This document shows positions 10,401 through 23,419 of a DNA stretch of 64,000 nucleotides, one piece after another (within the stretch, counting starts at the first letter, position 1; each line of letters begins with the position of its first letter). A program made the translations under genes and the position numbers. The DNA is taken from the NCBI GenBank assembly GCA_002150815.3, contig NDFF03000370.1, positions 744,001 through 808,000 of the forward strand. The letters are read 5' to 3'. The notes beneath the pieces are model-generated. The model made no database searches. It saw nothing but the letters and a program-made list of their open reading frames with translations, and was not told the origin of the DNA. The DNA is from Grammothele lineata. Lineage: Eukaryota > Basidiomycota > Agaricomycetes > Polyporales > Polyporaceae.

Positions 10401-13400
10401 ATCTCAAAGTTCCTATGATGAGTGTATTGGAGACCCTTCGGAGCGATGAGCCAAAGTTGCGTCGCATTGGCGAGACATGGGTACGTTGTAGCCTGAAGTC
10501 ATACCTCCGGTAAGGTTTTCCCTTCAGAGTCGTACGCGATATCTGAATGTTTTTAGCGTGCTGGACCCCATCCTGTTCGACCTGTTCGACCCCAACGTTC
10601 GGTACTCCCCTTCAACTACAGAACTCAAAGGCAAGCAACTACAAGGATTCGTGTATGAGCGAGCCTTCGATCAGCACTACGTCAATTACTTGTTGGAGAC
10701 CCTCCTCTCCGTCGTCAAGTTTGGAGGACAAGGGTTCAGTAAGATCGCTCGCAATACTCCGATCACCCGTTCTCAGTATGGCAGTTTGTTGCAGCGGTTG
10801 CAACATGGTACGTTGTTTTCTCTGTGATTGTGCGGGTTACTGTTCTGTCTCACATGTCACAGTGACCTCGGCCTTTCCTGATATGACGTACATGGACGCC
10901 ATCGTCTCGCAGTTACTCATGAGGTTGGTGGTGGGATTTCCGTATTCGATCATCTCTTCTCATACTTGGCTATACGCAGGATGCTGCAGTCCGAACCCAA
11001 AGCGTCACTGGCACCAGCCATGCAGTCATTCAACACTGTGGCGCAGAACCTCTCGGTGGAACTTCTTCAAGCTTTGGTGGCTCGCGGCGAGGTCGACACG
11101 GTCACCCTTCAATCCCTCGAGTCTGCCGTCGTTCAGAAGCTCTACTTTTGTGTCCACACGGGACGCCTGGATATGCAGAATAAGTTGCTGCATTTACTCC
11201 ACTCGATCATTGTCGCGTCTATCGCAAGCTCGGAAGGCCGTGGGCAGTCTCAGCTTGATCGTGGCGCCGAAGTGATGAACCTACAAGACGCTCCTCAGGT
11301 CTCCAAGAGGGAGTCTCATGCCGTTCATCCGCTTCTGGTCCAGACACTCGTCGACGGCATATCGACACCGTCCAATCGGCCTCTCTTGCAGCACTGGCTG
11401 GATTTCGTTATGATGACCGTCCCCCAATTCAAGGAGACGCTCAATGCGGTTGTAACGCCCTTGACAGACTGCGTATGCCGGCAACTTCGCCTTGCCCTGA
11501 CGGAGATTCTGGAAGCTTCAGCTGATGGTCCCTGCGACGATGACATCATATCCTACACAACGGACGCTGATTTTATGATGTTATTGACGGTCCTCGAGCG
11601 TTTGTCGCTTCTCAGCATGACGCGCACCGCAATGGAACAGCCCCAGGACGAGGATCAGCAAGGACCAGAGAAAAATGTGCAGGAATCTAGCGGTCTTTTG
11701 GGCTATATGTCGAACGTCTTCAGTTCGGACGGTACCGTCAACGCAGCAGATGATTCGGCTTCGGTAAGGAACGTCTGATTCTCCTTGCAAATATTTTCTC
11801 ATCGTTCTCCTTGCAGGCACGCTCGTCGGACTACCGCTGTTTGCACAATGCCGTCCGAGTATTATATGCGATGTGGGATAAGCTAGTGATTCCGTCAGAA
11901 GGACAGTTGGCATCAAGAGAGGACTCCTTGACCCTCATCTACACTCGGGCTAGGAATCGCAGCCGGCGAGTGCTGGAACATCTATTCCGTGCATACTCCA
12001 CAGAGGTTTTGGAGGCCGTAATCGATTGCTGGTATGAACAAGTGACGGTATGTGGTTATCCGCGGATCCATGTAGTGTTTGAACATCAGCTGAATTATGT
12101 TTTACGGCGTAGGCCCGTCCAGACAACGCAGAGACATCAGCGGCGTATGATTTAGTCGACATACTGACGGCAAGCGCGCAGAATGCCGTCCACATGCTAT
12201 GTGAAAGCATCTCCTGCCGTACACCGGGCCTGTCGGAGCGTACCAAGAAGGTTGCTGCGTTCTCAGAACTGTGAGTTGTAACGGCCACGACGCGGGAATG
12301 CGCTTACCAGTGGCCCCCAGCGCGGACATGACTCTCTTCGATTTCCTCGAGCAGTATATGAAACGCCTTGAAGGCCCGCTAGCCTTGCAAGTGTGGAATC
12401 GCTTCCTACAGTTGGCGAAGGACCTACTCGGCTCAATGCGAGAATTCCGGCCACAGGCGTTTGCGGCCCTCAAGTAAGACCCGTGTATCGAAGTTCGGGC
12501 CTGTATCTGAAGTTGTATCTTTAGGTGTTTCACCGTCCTGGCGGATAAAGTCTCCCAGACGACTGCTCTGGACGACAGGCGCCTCCGGAAGGACATGCAG
12601 GTATGATGATCCCACTGTGTCAGTGTCCATCGGAAATGACATTCCATGATAGGAAACATACGGTAAACTTCTGGATCTATGCGTCCTCTCTGGACGGTCC
12701 GTTGAATCCGGATCATGGATCCGGAGGAGCCAACGCGACAATTTACTAACAAACGGCCGAGAATCACCCAGCCCAATGCCCTCTCTGCGGGGTAAGTCAG
12801 CTTCGGCGACTAAATTGGCTTGTCCATATTATCTGAAACGGTTCCAGTTTCCGATGCTAAGCTGGACGAGAAGAATGCGAGTTCGACATCGTTACCATTG
12901 CCCGAAACATCGAAGTCTCCGTATAACGCCGACGTTGCTCAACTGGTTTGTTCATGTCTGGAATTTGTTGCATTATACTTACCAAGTGTCGCAGGTGAAC
13001 TCCTACATTGCTTCTGACGCACTACCCAATATGCGCAAGTTCCTTATCGACGCAGATAAGGTTCTCGCAGCCTGCAACCAGATAATATATAATATTATTG
13101 CTCCCGCGCTGAAAGGAAAGGCGAGGTATGCTCACCAACTCTCCGTTGATACGTGCAAATTACTCATCCATCTAATAGACCCCTCGACGTGGAGGACGAT
13201 ATCGTCGCCATTCTAAGAGAAATGTCCAAGATCAACGTGGCGGTCAAGGCATGGCGGTCGCCAGTGTTTGACTCGCTCAACGATAATCGGTGCTTCAACT
13301 CGACAGCAGAGGCAGGCGAAAAATGGATGCCCATGATCAAGTCATTTTTCGACACCGACAAGACGGCACTGCCTGAGCTGCTTGGTGCGTTTGAGATGAA

Positions 13401-14380
13401 TTGTTTACGTCACAGAGGAGTAGCTGACATTTGCGACCAGGCAAGATCACGACCGTGGCCTCAGCAAACATTTTCACGAACCGGGAGTATGAGATGCTCC
13501 TTCGCTCACTCAACCTCCGCCGGCTCTCCTACGTGATCTTGTCTGCGGAGAAGAACCACTTCTTAACCCAGCTCCCAAGTATTCAAGAGAAGCTCGTGGA
13601 CACGTTGCGCAACGTGTCGGCGCCAATCGTTCAGAGTGAGGTCTTCCTCTGCGTGCGGGTCCTATTATGCCGGCTGTCGCCGCATAATCTATCAAGCTTC
13701 TGGCCTGTCATCCTGACAGAACTGGTAAGCTGGCGCTGGCTCAACTCTGCTCGCATGTATGCTAACAAATTCTACCTAGTACCGTATATTCGAGCAGGTC
13801 CTCCAGAATATCCCGGGAGACGGCTCGGAAGAACTAGTCTTGATCCTCTCCGGGTGCAAGCTGCTGGATCTGCTTCTGGTACTTCAAACAGAAGAATTCC
13901 AAGTGTTCGTGGTCTATCATCCGGGCCGTAATGCGTAAGCTGACATTCGTTATGCCCTCTAGCCATCAGTGGATATTCATCACCGACACCGTCGACGCCG
14001 TATATCGACCGGAGGAGTGGTTCCCAGAGGCGCTCCTGGATAGACTAGCGGAGGTCGTCGGGGCGCTGCCAGTATCAGAGGTCAGCATCATTTCCCCTTG
14101 CAATCCGTCGACATCTCCTTACACTTACATCCGACTCTCCCCCGCGCAGAGTGGTGCCCTTCCCTCCGCATCACAGCTGGCCACGCCTGCTGGACCGGAC
14201 ATGCGCATGCGTCGGCCACTGCTGCAGGCACTCCGGCAGATCGACAGCGTGCGGGATCTCGTGCCGTTCTTCTCAACTGCGAGTATATCATCGTACGAGG
14301 CGGTGTACCACTCCGCCGGCGTTGTCGACTGGCCTGCCGTCGAGCACGGCCTGCTCGAGGACCTCTTTGACGGCAGGTAG
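7479..14380 (+). CDS. DOP1: DOP1 (Dopey) family protein
   Basis: Twenty-nine coding exons give 1,804 residues: 7479..7563, 7630..7763, 7821..7967, 8021..8101, 8157..8285, 8340..8490, 8545..8867, 8920..9090, 9148..9258, 9307..9414, 9463..9918, 9967..10089, 10139..10325, 10377..10509, 10557..10807, 10863..10923, 10980..11763, 11817..12047, 12113..12270, 12321..12473, 12525..12600, 12653..12791, 12848..12945, 12995..13125, 13179..13384, 13441..13724, 13780..13934, 13963..14080, 14150..14380. The N-terminal Dopey domain is clear (FDSVHEWADFISFLKQLLK, then LPNGVHQRALDVY and FFPFFEYA-like helices). The middle has WVRCSLKSYLRVLDPILFDL, and the C-terminal part has HQWIFITDTVDAVYRPEEW, both family blocks. 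Dopey proteins form helical-repeat scaffolds with Mon2 on Golgi/endosome membranes and act in retrograde transport. All exon phases match. Confidence 0.93.
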
Positions 14381-15134
14381 GCCGGAGTCCGGTGTGGCGT
14401 CGGTGCCATTCAGGCATGCTCGGGGCGTATATAGCTACCTGACTCCTTTCTCTCACCTCCCGTCCGTCCTTCGGAACCGCATTTCCACTGCATTCTCTCG
14501 GCATTGCGTGCTTCTTCCCCCGCTGCACGCACGCCCACACTCGCGCCCGAGCATGACGCCTTCTGACGATCGGTGCCCCTCATCCTCCCCTTTGCTCCGT
14601 TCCCTGCATCATGTAATATCTGTGCATTCTCCTGGCTCGCTGCTGTAGCCCGATACCTCGCTATATTACCACATGCTGTTGTCTCTCCGCCCAGGCGTGA
14701 AACCCGCGTGTTGTTGTTTCGTAGCTGGCTTAGTCACCCCCGCTACTGGCCGCCGCCCGTATATGCCGGGGCCGGACCCGATCGATTTGACTGATTGTGC
14801 TCAGCGCACATGGTGTCGCTATGCGAATTGTGCTAGCATAGCGTAGATGATTACGGTAGAGCCCGTCCCTCATTGCTACCTCGAGGCGTGCTTCCCCCGG
14901 GTCGACCGGCGGCCGCGCTTCAACGTTAAATGACGTCGCGTCCTGCGACCGGTCTCTCCGAGTACACCTCCGACCGGGGTTGCCGTGAAATCCGATAGTA
15001 TTGGGTAGTAGACCGACTCCCTTAAGACGAGCGATAAATACAGCGAATGACTCTCCCCTGCACCAAGCCGAGAGCCCCGCTCGGGATCGGTGTCGATGCA
15101 GCGCCCACCCACAAGCCCGGCCGCGCCGCGGACC
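14381..15134. other. Convergent intergenic region, no gene seen
   Basis: Between the ends of DOP1 (+) and the EF-hand gene (-). Expected to hold two 3' untranslated regions. Short open frames here are GC-rich and unrelated to known families. Confidence 0.55.
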
Positions 15135-16601
15135 TCAGAAATCGCCCCAGGTCCGGCGGAACTTGTACTGCACGCGGTCCTGCCGTCAGCATCGACGTCG
15201 GTGACACGAAGTATTGGAATGAGGGACGCGGCGTGACGCACCTTGTACGGGAGATTCTTCCTGCACGATGAGCGCGAGGAAGCCGGCCGTCGCGTGAGCA
15301 TTGGCGTCTCGTGTGCACAGAAGGAGGGAAGGACACGGTCACGCACCTCATCTTCTCCGAGGGCGACTTGGGCGGCTTGTAGCCCGCGTCGCCCGCGCCC
15401 CACTCGCCCTGCCCGTCCGCCTCAGCCTTGACCTTCGCGAACCGCGCCGCAGGGTCCTCGCTCTCGGGCGGGGGCACGCGCTGGTACTTCTTCGGAGGCT
15501 CGAGATGCTCGTCGCCAGGACCAGGCTGAACAACGAGCTGCGGGTCCTCGCCCGCAGGGGGCGGAGGCGCATCATGCTCATGCTCATGCGGCTCGTGCTG
15601 CGCGATCACTTCCTCCACGGAAATGCCCTGGTACTTGGCCTCGCGCTCGGCCTCGATGCGCTCGATCTGCTCATGGTGTGCAAAGTGCTCGAGGTCTTCG
15701 GGGTGGTTGTACGACTCGTCTGTCTGCGTTTCGGGGGTGGAGTGGAATTGCTCTGGGAGTGGGGAAAGCACGGGACAGTGGGAGTCGATCAGGGTAGAGC
15801 GAGAACGTACAACGGAAGGACGCTACCTTCGTGGTGCAAGAAGAACTCTGGTGCATACCGCATGAAATTAGACAGGAGGCCTCGAGGTGAACAGATGTTG
15901 GACGCACCGCTCTCCACGTCATAGTGGTGACCCTCCGCGCCAAGTTCGTCGAAGTTTGGCAGCCCCTCGAGACCTACAGCCTCCAGCTCGTCGAGAGTGA
16001 TAGCCCCGTCGCCATTCTTGTCGAGGTGCTTGAGCACAGAGCTCACGATATAGTCCGCCTTCTTCTGATGCTCTACCTCATCCTAGCGGCACGATGCTAA
16101 GAATGTGTGCAAATGTGCGGTATTCGGACAACACACCTTCGACTTCTTCTGAGAATACACGTGGTGTACACCGTAGATAGCTTCTATCTCTTCTTTATCC
16201 CACCGCGCATCGCTATAACCTGGCCTGAGATGTACAGCGCCGGAGACGTTCATTCAAGGCACGCACCGATTCAGATCATGAAGCTGGAAGAAGCTGGGCA
16301 CGTCAAACGAGTCACTGTGATTGATACAGTGAGTGCGCTATAGCCAGAGGACATCCTAATAAACGCCGCACATGTGGTGCTCAGAGGCCATCTAGAGGGG
16401 GCATGAGGTGGATTGTGTGAACGCACGGCAGGGTTGTACTCCAAATACAACACTTACGTGTCTCTGCGCATACTGTTGAATCGTCTCACCGTCTTTGGGA
16501 CCATCGTGCTCGTGGCCGCCATGAGCTGCAACAGCGCGCAGAGAGGCGAAAAATGCAATGCCGGCGAGGATGTGCATGGCGAGGATGGTGGACACGGTCA
16601 A
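15135..16601 (-). CDS. Secretory-pathway EF-hand protein, nucleobindin/Ssp120-like
   Basis: Coding exons 16458..16601, 16372..16391, 16267..16314, 16137..16212, 15908..16082, 15827..15847, 15347..15752, 15242..15260 and 15135..15167 give 313 residues. A hydrophobic signal peptide (about residues 1-26, ending VAAHGG) is followed by two EF-hands with canonical loops, DLNRDARWDKEE and DKNGDGAITLDE, separated by the YGVHHVYSQKK spacer seen in Ssp120/nucleobindin relatives. The C-terminal half is a charged, His/Glu/Pro-rich region. Such proteins bind calcium in ER/Golgi lumen or are secreted; fungal Ssp120 interacts with cargo receptors. The last two exons are very short (19 and 33 nt) and the sequence TACAAG occurs on both sides of the last intron, so the exact C terminus is less certain than the rest. 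Confidence 0.82.
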
Positions 16602-17717
16602 GGACAGGCGACACGACGCCTGTCACTAGCGCCCATGTCGGCACGCGGGGGGACAGAGCATTCAAGAAGGAAAGTCGTTCCCGCGGGTGTTGAATCTGGA
16701 GATTGGCCACACAGATCGGGCATGGGCTGTCCTCGATCTTGCCAGAAACCACCAACGCAGGCTTCAGCTCTCCGCCGCCAGCCATCTGGACCGGCTGTAC
16801 AGTGCCCGGCTTGTTTCTCTTCGTGTCGCGCATTCGTCATAGCGACTCAACACCCAGCCATCATCCGCCCGACAACTCGTGTAAAGGATGGTACACAATC
16901 TATCGCCGGCATCATTTGTTACGCTCGTTTCCCCTCAGGCTCCCCCTCGCTTCGCAGGAATTTCTGTAGGATGAACGCTGCGTTTGGAGTAGACGAGGGA
17001 GCGGCCACCGCCCGCGAGTGACCGCGTTAACAATTGTTGTTGGATGTGAAGTTGGGAATTAGCTGACCTTTTGTTAGAGGCCGATCGGCCTTTCCAGAAG
17101 GTTTCGTGGGCGCTCGAACCGCGTTCAGCGTCGTCGCCACTGATTAATATTGTGACTCTGACGGCAGCGGCTCTCAGCGGCTCCGGTTTATGACTTTGGC
17201 GCCGGCATACAGCAGCGGACCCGACACATGAGTCGAACAGGCTTGGGCTTGAGTTGTTGGCCAGGCCCGGGAGAAACCTTTCGGCGACGGGTGGGTACTT
17301 GTGGGTACGGCTGCCGCGTCGAGCATCGGGGACGTTGGCCGTACATAAATCAGACATGGGTATTCTTGGTCTGTGACCCGCGGCGCTGTGCTGGAGCTGG
17401 CCGTCGTAAGAAGGTGTGACATTCGAGGCGGCCGCTTATCGAGCGCGAGAGACATAAACAATGGCAAACGGGCCGAGGAGTTTATTTCCCCGTCTCCGGT
17501 TCGCGGGGAAGAGGAGAGCTGCGATAGACGCCATTGGCTAGCTCCCGCGACCCAAGCGCTGATTGCTAAGACGCGACCGACTAAGGAGGGCTGACCGCGG
17601 ACATCGCGTGCGGATGCATATATACAACATGGCCCTATCCACGCAACCCCGCCTTTCGGTCTCCTTCCGCTCTTTCCTTCTCTCTCCTCTCGGGCCTGTG
17701 CGCTGCCCCTGCCTCCC
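16602..17717. promoter_or_regulatory. 1.1-kb divergent promoter region, EF-hand / ABC transporter
   Basis: Long spacer between two divergent starts. On the transporter side a TATA-like element (about 17617-17626) lies roughly 90 bp before the ATG and is followed by a CT-rich tract up to about 17716, the usual core of a strong fungal promoter. The size fits a regulated drug-transporter promoter. I could not identify specific binding sites, and the open frames inside show no family resemblance. Confidence 0.55.
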
Positions 17718-20700
17718 ATGGCAGAGACTCCAGCAGACGATCGCACCCTGCGTGGGGACACGACTCCCTTCTCCGCGTCCGGACACCACATCAATGTCGC
17801 CCAGGCGGAAGCTCAGTTCAACGAGCTCCAGAGGACCCTTTCTATCCGCTCTCAACAGGAAGCTCTCTCAGAAAATTCAGACGCTGCGAACGAGAAGGAC
17901 ATCGAGAAGGGCGAGAAACGCGAAGGAGGTTTCGATCTTCGCGCCTACCTTACTTCTTCTAACGAAGACGCCGAGCGCGCCGGCCTCTCCCACAAACATG
18001 TGGGTGTTACTTGGGAAAACTTAGAGGTCGAAGGTTTCGGCGGAGAGGGACACAAGGTATGTACGGGATACACCGGTCACACATTCTGACCTGACCGCCT
18101 GTGGCATTGGTCTAGGTATATGTGCGGACATTTGGACGTACGTCTCGAGCCTCAGTATATTCTTCCCTAATTAACTGATTACGTCCGCAATAGAGGATGC
18201 GCTCGGCTTCTGGCTCAGTCCTTTCCGCATGGCACGTTCGATGCTCGAGAAAGTCGTTCCTGCGCTCCGGCCACAGATGCCGCTCTCAACCATTCTTCAT
18301 CCGTGCGTTTATCGACACCGCCACGTATGCTTGAGGCTAACCGCGCGTATATAGACAATCTGGTTTGCTGGAGCCCGGAGAGATGTGTTTGGTTCTTGGT
18401 TGTCCCGGATCAGGATGTACGACATTCTTAAAAGCCATCGCGAACCAGCGCGCGGACTACGCTCGTATCGTAGGAGACGTCCGCTACGCTGGTATCGACG
18501 CTCACGACATGGAGAAATATTACAAAGGCGAGGTTGTGTATAACGAAGAAGGTAATCATGCTTGGGCCGCTTAAGTACTTGTAGAATGCCTGACTCAACA
18601 GCGTCGCAGATGATCGGCATATCGCGACGCTCACGGTCGCTCAGACATTGAACTTCGCCCTGTCCTTGAAGACTCCCGGTCCGAAGGGACGGCTTCCTGG
18701 CATGTCCCGAGACGAATTTGAAGCGACCGTTCGTGACACACTCCTACGCATGCTCAACATCACGCACACCTCCAACACCTACGTCGGAGACGAATTCGTT
18801 CGTGGCGTTTCCGGCGGCGAGCGCAAGCGTGTCTCGATCGCAGAGATGATGGCGACCCGCGCCCACGTACTCTGCTTCGACAACTCGACTCGTGGTCTCG
18901 ATGCCAGTACCGCCCTTGATTTCATCAAGGCGATGCGAGTAATGACCGACGTTCTTGGCCAGACGACCTTCGCTACCCTGTGGGTTTTTCGGTACCCTCT
19001 CTGTTCAGTGCTGACCGCTCGTCTACAGGTACCAGGCCGGTGAGGGTATCTACGAGCTTTTCGACAAGGTCCTCGTTCTCGATAAAGGCCGCCAGGTCTA
19101 TTTTGGTCCTCCCTCTAAGGCACGGGCGTACTTCGAGGGGCTCGGGTTCAAGTCGCTCCCCCGCCAGAGCACGCCCGATTACCTCACAGGCTGCACGGAC
19201 CCGAACGAGAGGCAGTTCGCGCCCGGACGGACCGAGCAGGACGTCCCCTGCTCCCCCGGTGCGCTCGAGGCTGCGTTCCAGAACTCTCGCTTTGCGGGCG
19301 ACATGCGTGTTGACCTCGACAAGTACAAACAGAAGATGGAGCACGACCGGACCGATCAAGAGGCATTCCGCGCCGCGGTCCTCGCAGACAAGAAGCGTGG
19401 GGTGTCGAAGAAGAGCCCGTACACGCTCGGCTTCAGCGGGCAGGTCAAGGCGCTTTTCATTCGCCAGTTCAGAATGCGTCTTCAGGATCGCTTTCAGCTC
19501 ATCACTAGCTTTAGTTTGTCTACCGTACGTCGAACCGCGCGGATCCTGCGGTGGAGCATCATGCTGACAAATCCCATAGATTTTGGCTCTGGTCCTCGGC
19601 GCAGCGTATTACAACCTCCAACCCACGTCAGCGGGCGCATTCACCCGTGGATCTGTCGTGTTCGCTGGTCTCCTCACATGCGCTCTCGACACGTTCGGCG
19701 AAATGCCCGTCCAGATGCTCGGCCGTCCCATTTTGAAGAAGCAGACGAACTATGCTCTCTACCGTCCTGCCGCTGTAGCGATAGCCAACACGCTTTCCGA
19801 CATTCCGTTTTCTGCCGTCCGGATCTTCATCTACAACATCATCATCTACTTCATGGCGAACCTGTCGCGGTCGGCAGGCGGTTTCTTCACCTATCATCTC
19901 TTCGTACGTGTCTCCAACTTCCCCTCTGCTTACTATGATCTTAACATACGCCTCCTAGATCTACCTGTCGTTCTTGACGATGCAAGGCTTCTTCAGGACA
20001 TTCGGAATCATGTGCACCAACTTCGATACTGCGTTCCGTCTGGCGACGTTCTTCATCCCCAACATGATCCTGTACGCCGGGTACATGATCCCCGTCCAGG
20101 AGATGAAGAGGTGGTTGTTCTGGATCGTGAGTGGTTACTGATGTTTCATGAGCAGTATCCTTTATTGACTCCGTGGGTTAGTACTACATCAACCCCGTGA
20201 CGTATGGTCAGTGATGCGAAATGATCGATCTGAGATTTGTGGCCTAACCATGCTGTAGGGTTTGTCGGTGCCATGGACAACGAGTTCATGCGCGTCAACT
20301 TTACTTGCGATGGTAACTCGATCGTCCCGCGCAATCCGCCTGGCGTGAACAAGTATCCGTAAGTTCGCGGTGTTCAACATTGTGTCCCTTTACTCATAGA
20401 GGACTGTAGCACTGGTCTCGGCCCTAACCAAGTCTGCACACTGTTTGGCGCTCTTCCCGGGCAGTCGATTGTGACGGGTCGCAGCTATCTCAACGTCGGA
20501 TACGCCATGAACGTCGCGGATATCTGGCGTCGCAACTTGCTCGTTCTCATCGGCTTCCTGCTGCTCTTCCAGATTACGCAGGTTGTCCTCATCGAGCTGT
20601 TCCCGCACTTCGATGGCGGCTCGGCGATCACCATCTTCGCACCTGAGGATGGAGAGACGAAGAAGCTAAACAAGGATTTGCGTGCCCGCAAAGAGCGCAA

Positions 20701-23000
20701 GAATCTGACTAAGCAGAGCCAGTCGGCCGAAACTCTAGGGATGGAGAAGGAGAAGGAGGAAGGGTGAGTCTAACTGGCCTTTTAGCGGCTATTTCGGACT
20801 TGACACTGATGCATTACACTGCAGTTTGGCTACGAAGTTCAATGGCCGTCCGTTCACCTGGGAGCAGATCAACTACCACGTTCCCGTTCCTGGTGGCACT
20901 CGCCGTTTGCTCCACGACGTCTACGGTTACGTTAAACCTGGCACGATGACGGCGTTGATGGGAGCATCCGGTGCCGGCAAGACGACCTGCCTGGATGTGC
21001 TCGCCCAGCGTAAGAATATTGGAGTCGTCGCTGGAACCCTTCTTCTCGACGGCAAGCCCCTCGACCTCGACTTTGCCCGCAACACCGCGTACGCCGAACA
21101 GATGGATGTCCACGAGGGTACCTCGACCGTCCGCGAGGCGATGCGCTTCTCCGCCTACCTCAGGCAGCTTGCCGAGATCTCCAAGGAAGAGAAGGACAAG
21201 TATGTCGAGGAGATGATCGAAGTGCTTGAGCTTCAGGACCTCGCGGACGCACTCGTGTTCAGCCTCAGCGTCGAAGCGCGCAAGCGGCTCACGATTGGCG
21301 TCGAGCTTGCCTCGCGTCCGTCCCTGCTCTTCCTCGACGAGCCCACGTCCGGGCTCGACGGTCAGTCTGCGTGGAACCTCGTTCGCTTCCTGCGCAAGCT
21401 CGCGGACAACGGCCAAGCAATCCTCTGCACGATCCACCAGCCATCGTCGTTGCTCATCCAGACGTTTGACAAGCTCCTTCTGCTCGAGCGCGGCGGTGAG
21501 ACGGTCTACTTTGGCGACATTGGGCCAGACTGTCACATTCTCCGCGAGTACTTCGCGAAGCACGGTGCGTTCTGCCCGCCGAACGTCAACCCGGCGGAGT
21601 TCATGCTCGATGCTATCGGTGCGGGTCTCACCCCTCGCATCGGTGACCTCGACTGGAAGGACCACTGGCTTCAATCAGAGGAGTACCAGGACGTGCTTGC
21701 GGAGATCGAGAAGATCAAAGCGGGGACTGCCAACCAGTCCGGTGAGAAGAAGAAAACTACTCTGTGTAAGTATAGGTTCACCCCAGGGTTCGAATGCAAC
21801 TGGCTCATGGTGCGGCTACGCAGATGCGACCTCGTTCTGGAACCAGCTCCGCTGTGTCGTCGATCGCAACAACAAGAAGCTTTGGCGCTCACCCGACTAC
21901 GTGTTTAGCCGGCTCTTCGTCCATGCCTTCATTTCGCTTTGGGTATCTCTCTCGTTCCTGCAGCTCGGCAACGGGACGCGCGACCTTCAATACCGCGTGT
22001 TCGGCATGTAAGTAGTTCTGTAGTTAAAACTAGTGAACATACCAACTGACGCTCTCGACAGCTTCTGGGTGTCCATTCTTCCCGCCATCGTCATGGGTCA
22101 GCTCGAGCCGATGTGGATCCTCAACAGACGCATTTTCATCCGCGAGTCGTCCAGTCGGATCTACTCGCCTTACGTCTTTGCGCTTGGCCAGCTTGTTGGG
22201 GAAATGCCGTACTCTCTTCTTTGCGCCGTTGTCTACTGGGTTCTCATGGTACGACTGCTTCTCCCCTGTGTGCCAGCCTCTTCTAACGTTCAAATGATAG
22301 GTCTTCCCCATGGGCTTCGGCCAAGGCTCTGCCGGCGTTGGCGGCGAGTTTTTCCAGCTGCTCGTCATCATCTTCATGGAGCTCTTCGGTGTTAGCCTCG
22401 GCCAATTCATTGGTGCCGTCTCCCCCAGCATGCAGATCGCCCCGCTCTTCAACCCCTTCCTGATGCTGGTACTCAGCACGTTCTGCGGTGTCACGATTCC
22501 ATACCCCACCCTTGCGACGTACTGGCGGTGGCTGTACCAGCTCGTTCCGTACACTCGTACCCTGGCGGCCATGCTCTCCACTGAGCTTCAGTGAGTCTAA
22601 TCTTCGTCCATGTTGTTGTGCCAGGAACTTATAAAATATCTGTAGTGGGTTGGTCATCCAATGCAAGGCGGATGAGTTTGTCCAATTTCCCGCTCCGTCG
22701 GGCCAGACGTGCGGACAGTGGGCAAGCGAGTTCGTACAAGGGTTCGGCGGGTACATCGACAACCCGAACGACACCTCGGCATGCCGCTACTGCCAGTACT
22801 CCGTCGGCGACCAGTTCTTCGAGCCCCTCAACATCAGCTACGACAACAGGTGGCGGGATGTCTGGATTTTGTTCGCTTACTCGGTCTTCAACTTCGCGGC
22901 TACCATTGGTGAGTTGTATTCCCGTTGCCATACCCTGGTTTGTCGCTGACGCTGGTTCCCTTCAGTGGCCTCTCGATTCCTTCGGTATGCCAAGCGGTAG
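17718..23000 (+). CDS. PDR-type ABC-G multidrug transporter (full-length)
   Basis: Seventeen coding exons give 1,467 residues: 17718..18056, 18116..18137, 18194..18302, 18355..18551, 18610..18979, 19029..19524, 19580..19903, 19959..20126, 20182..20206, 20259..20358, 20410..20763, 20825..21765, 21824..22007, 22062..22248, 22301..22590, 22646..22908, 22966..23000. Order is NBD1-TMD1-NBD2-TMD2, the PDR layout. NBD1 has a degenerate Walker A (GCPGSGCTT, Cys for Lys), canonical signature VSGGERKR and Walker B CFDNSTRGLD. NBD2 has canonical Walker A GASGAGKTT, degenerate signature LSVEARKRL and Walker B FLDEPTSGLD. This asymmetry is normal for fungal PDR pumps and leaves one hydrolytic site. Expected in the plasma membrane exporting hydrophobic toxins or metabolites. 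A Cys-rich external loop precedes the last helix. An alternative last exon after 23000 is less likely. Confidence 0.93.
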
Positions 23001-23419
23001 GGTGTCTACCGACTTTCGTGCACCTGTTCTTCGCACCGCAGCATCTACTATCGCATTTATGTTTCTCGCACGAGCCTAGACGACGCGCCGACGAGCGCCG
23101 CACGCTATATTGATAGTTATGACCACGCATATAATCTCGTTACATGGAGTCTACCATCTTCCCTTGTAGCATTGAAATAATTCATGATCGGGTTCCTGCC
23201 CTAGAGTTACTGATGCATTCTTACGAAAGCATGTGTGAGGGGAGACGCGGTAGTTCAGCTGCTGGTTGAAGATGGACAAATGCTTGACTGCTAGAAAATA
23301 CAATTTGCGAGTAGATACAGGGGACTGACACTTGTGCGAAAGCAAGACTACTCTATTGTCTCCCGTCATTGGCCGGGTGCGCTCTGGAACTGCGAGGGTT
23401 GTCAAGCAGCGTATATAGC
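23001..23419. other. Convergent spacer, ABC transporter / prefoldin
   Basis: About 420 bp holding the 3' ends of two convergent genes. No supported coding frame or RNA gene. Confidence 0.55.

Noticed and set aside
12102..12776. 224-codon minus-strand frame inside DOP1
   Set aside because: It overlaps several verified DOP1 exons and introns on the other strand, and no motif is visible.
20814..21674. 286-codon open frame antisense to the second ATPase domain of the ABC transporter
   Set aside because: It mirrors a GC-rich sense exon and has no family motif; the sense strand carries the conserved NBD2.
23001..23186. Alternative longer C-terminal exon of the ABC transporter
   Set aside because: It would replace a typical short basic tail (RYAKR) after the last membrane helix with an unrelated hydrophilic sequence.
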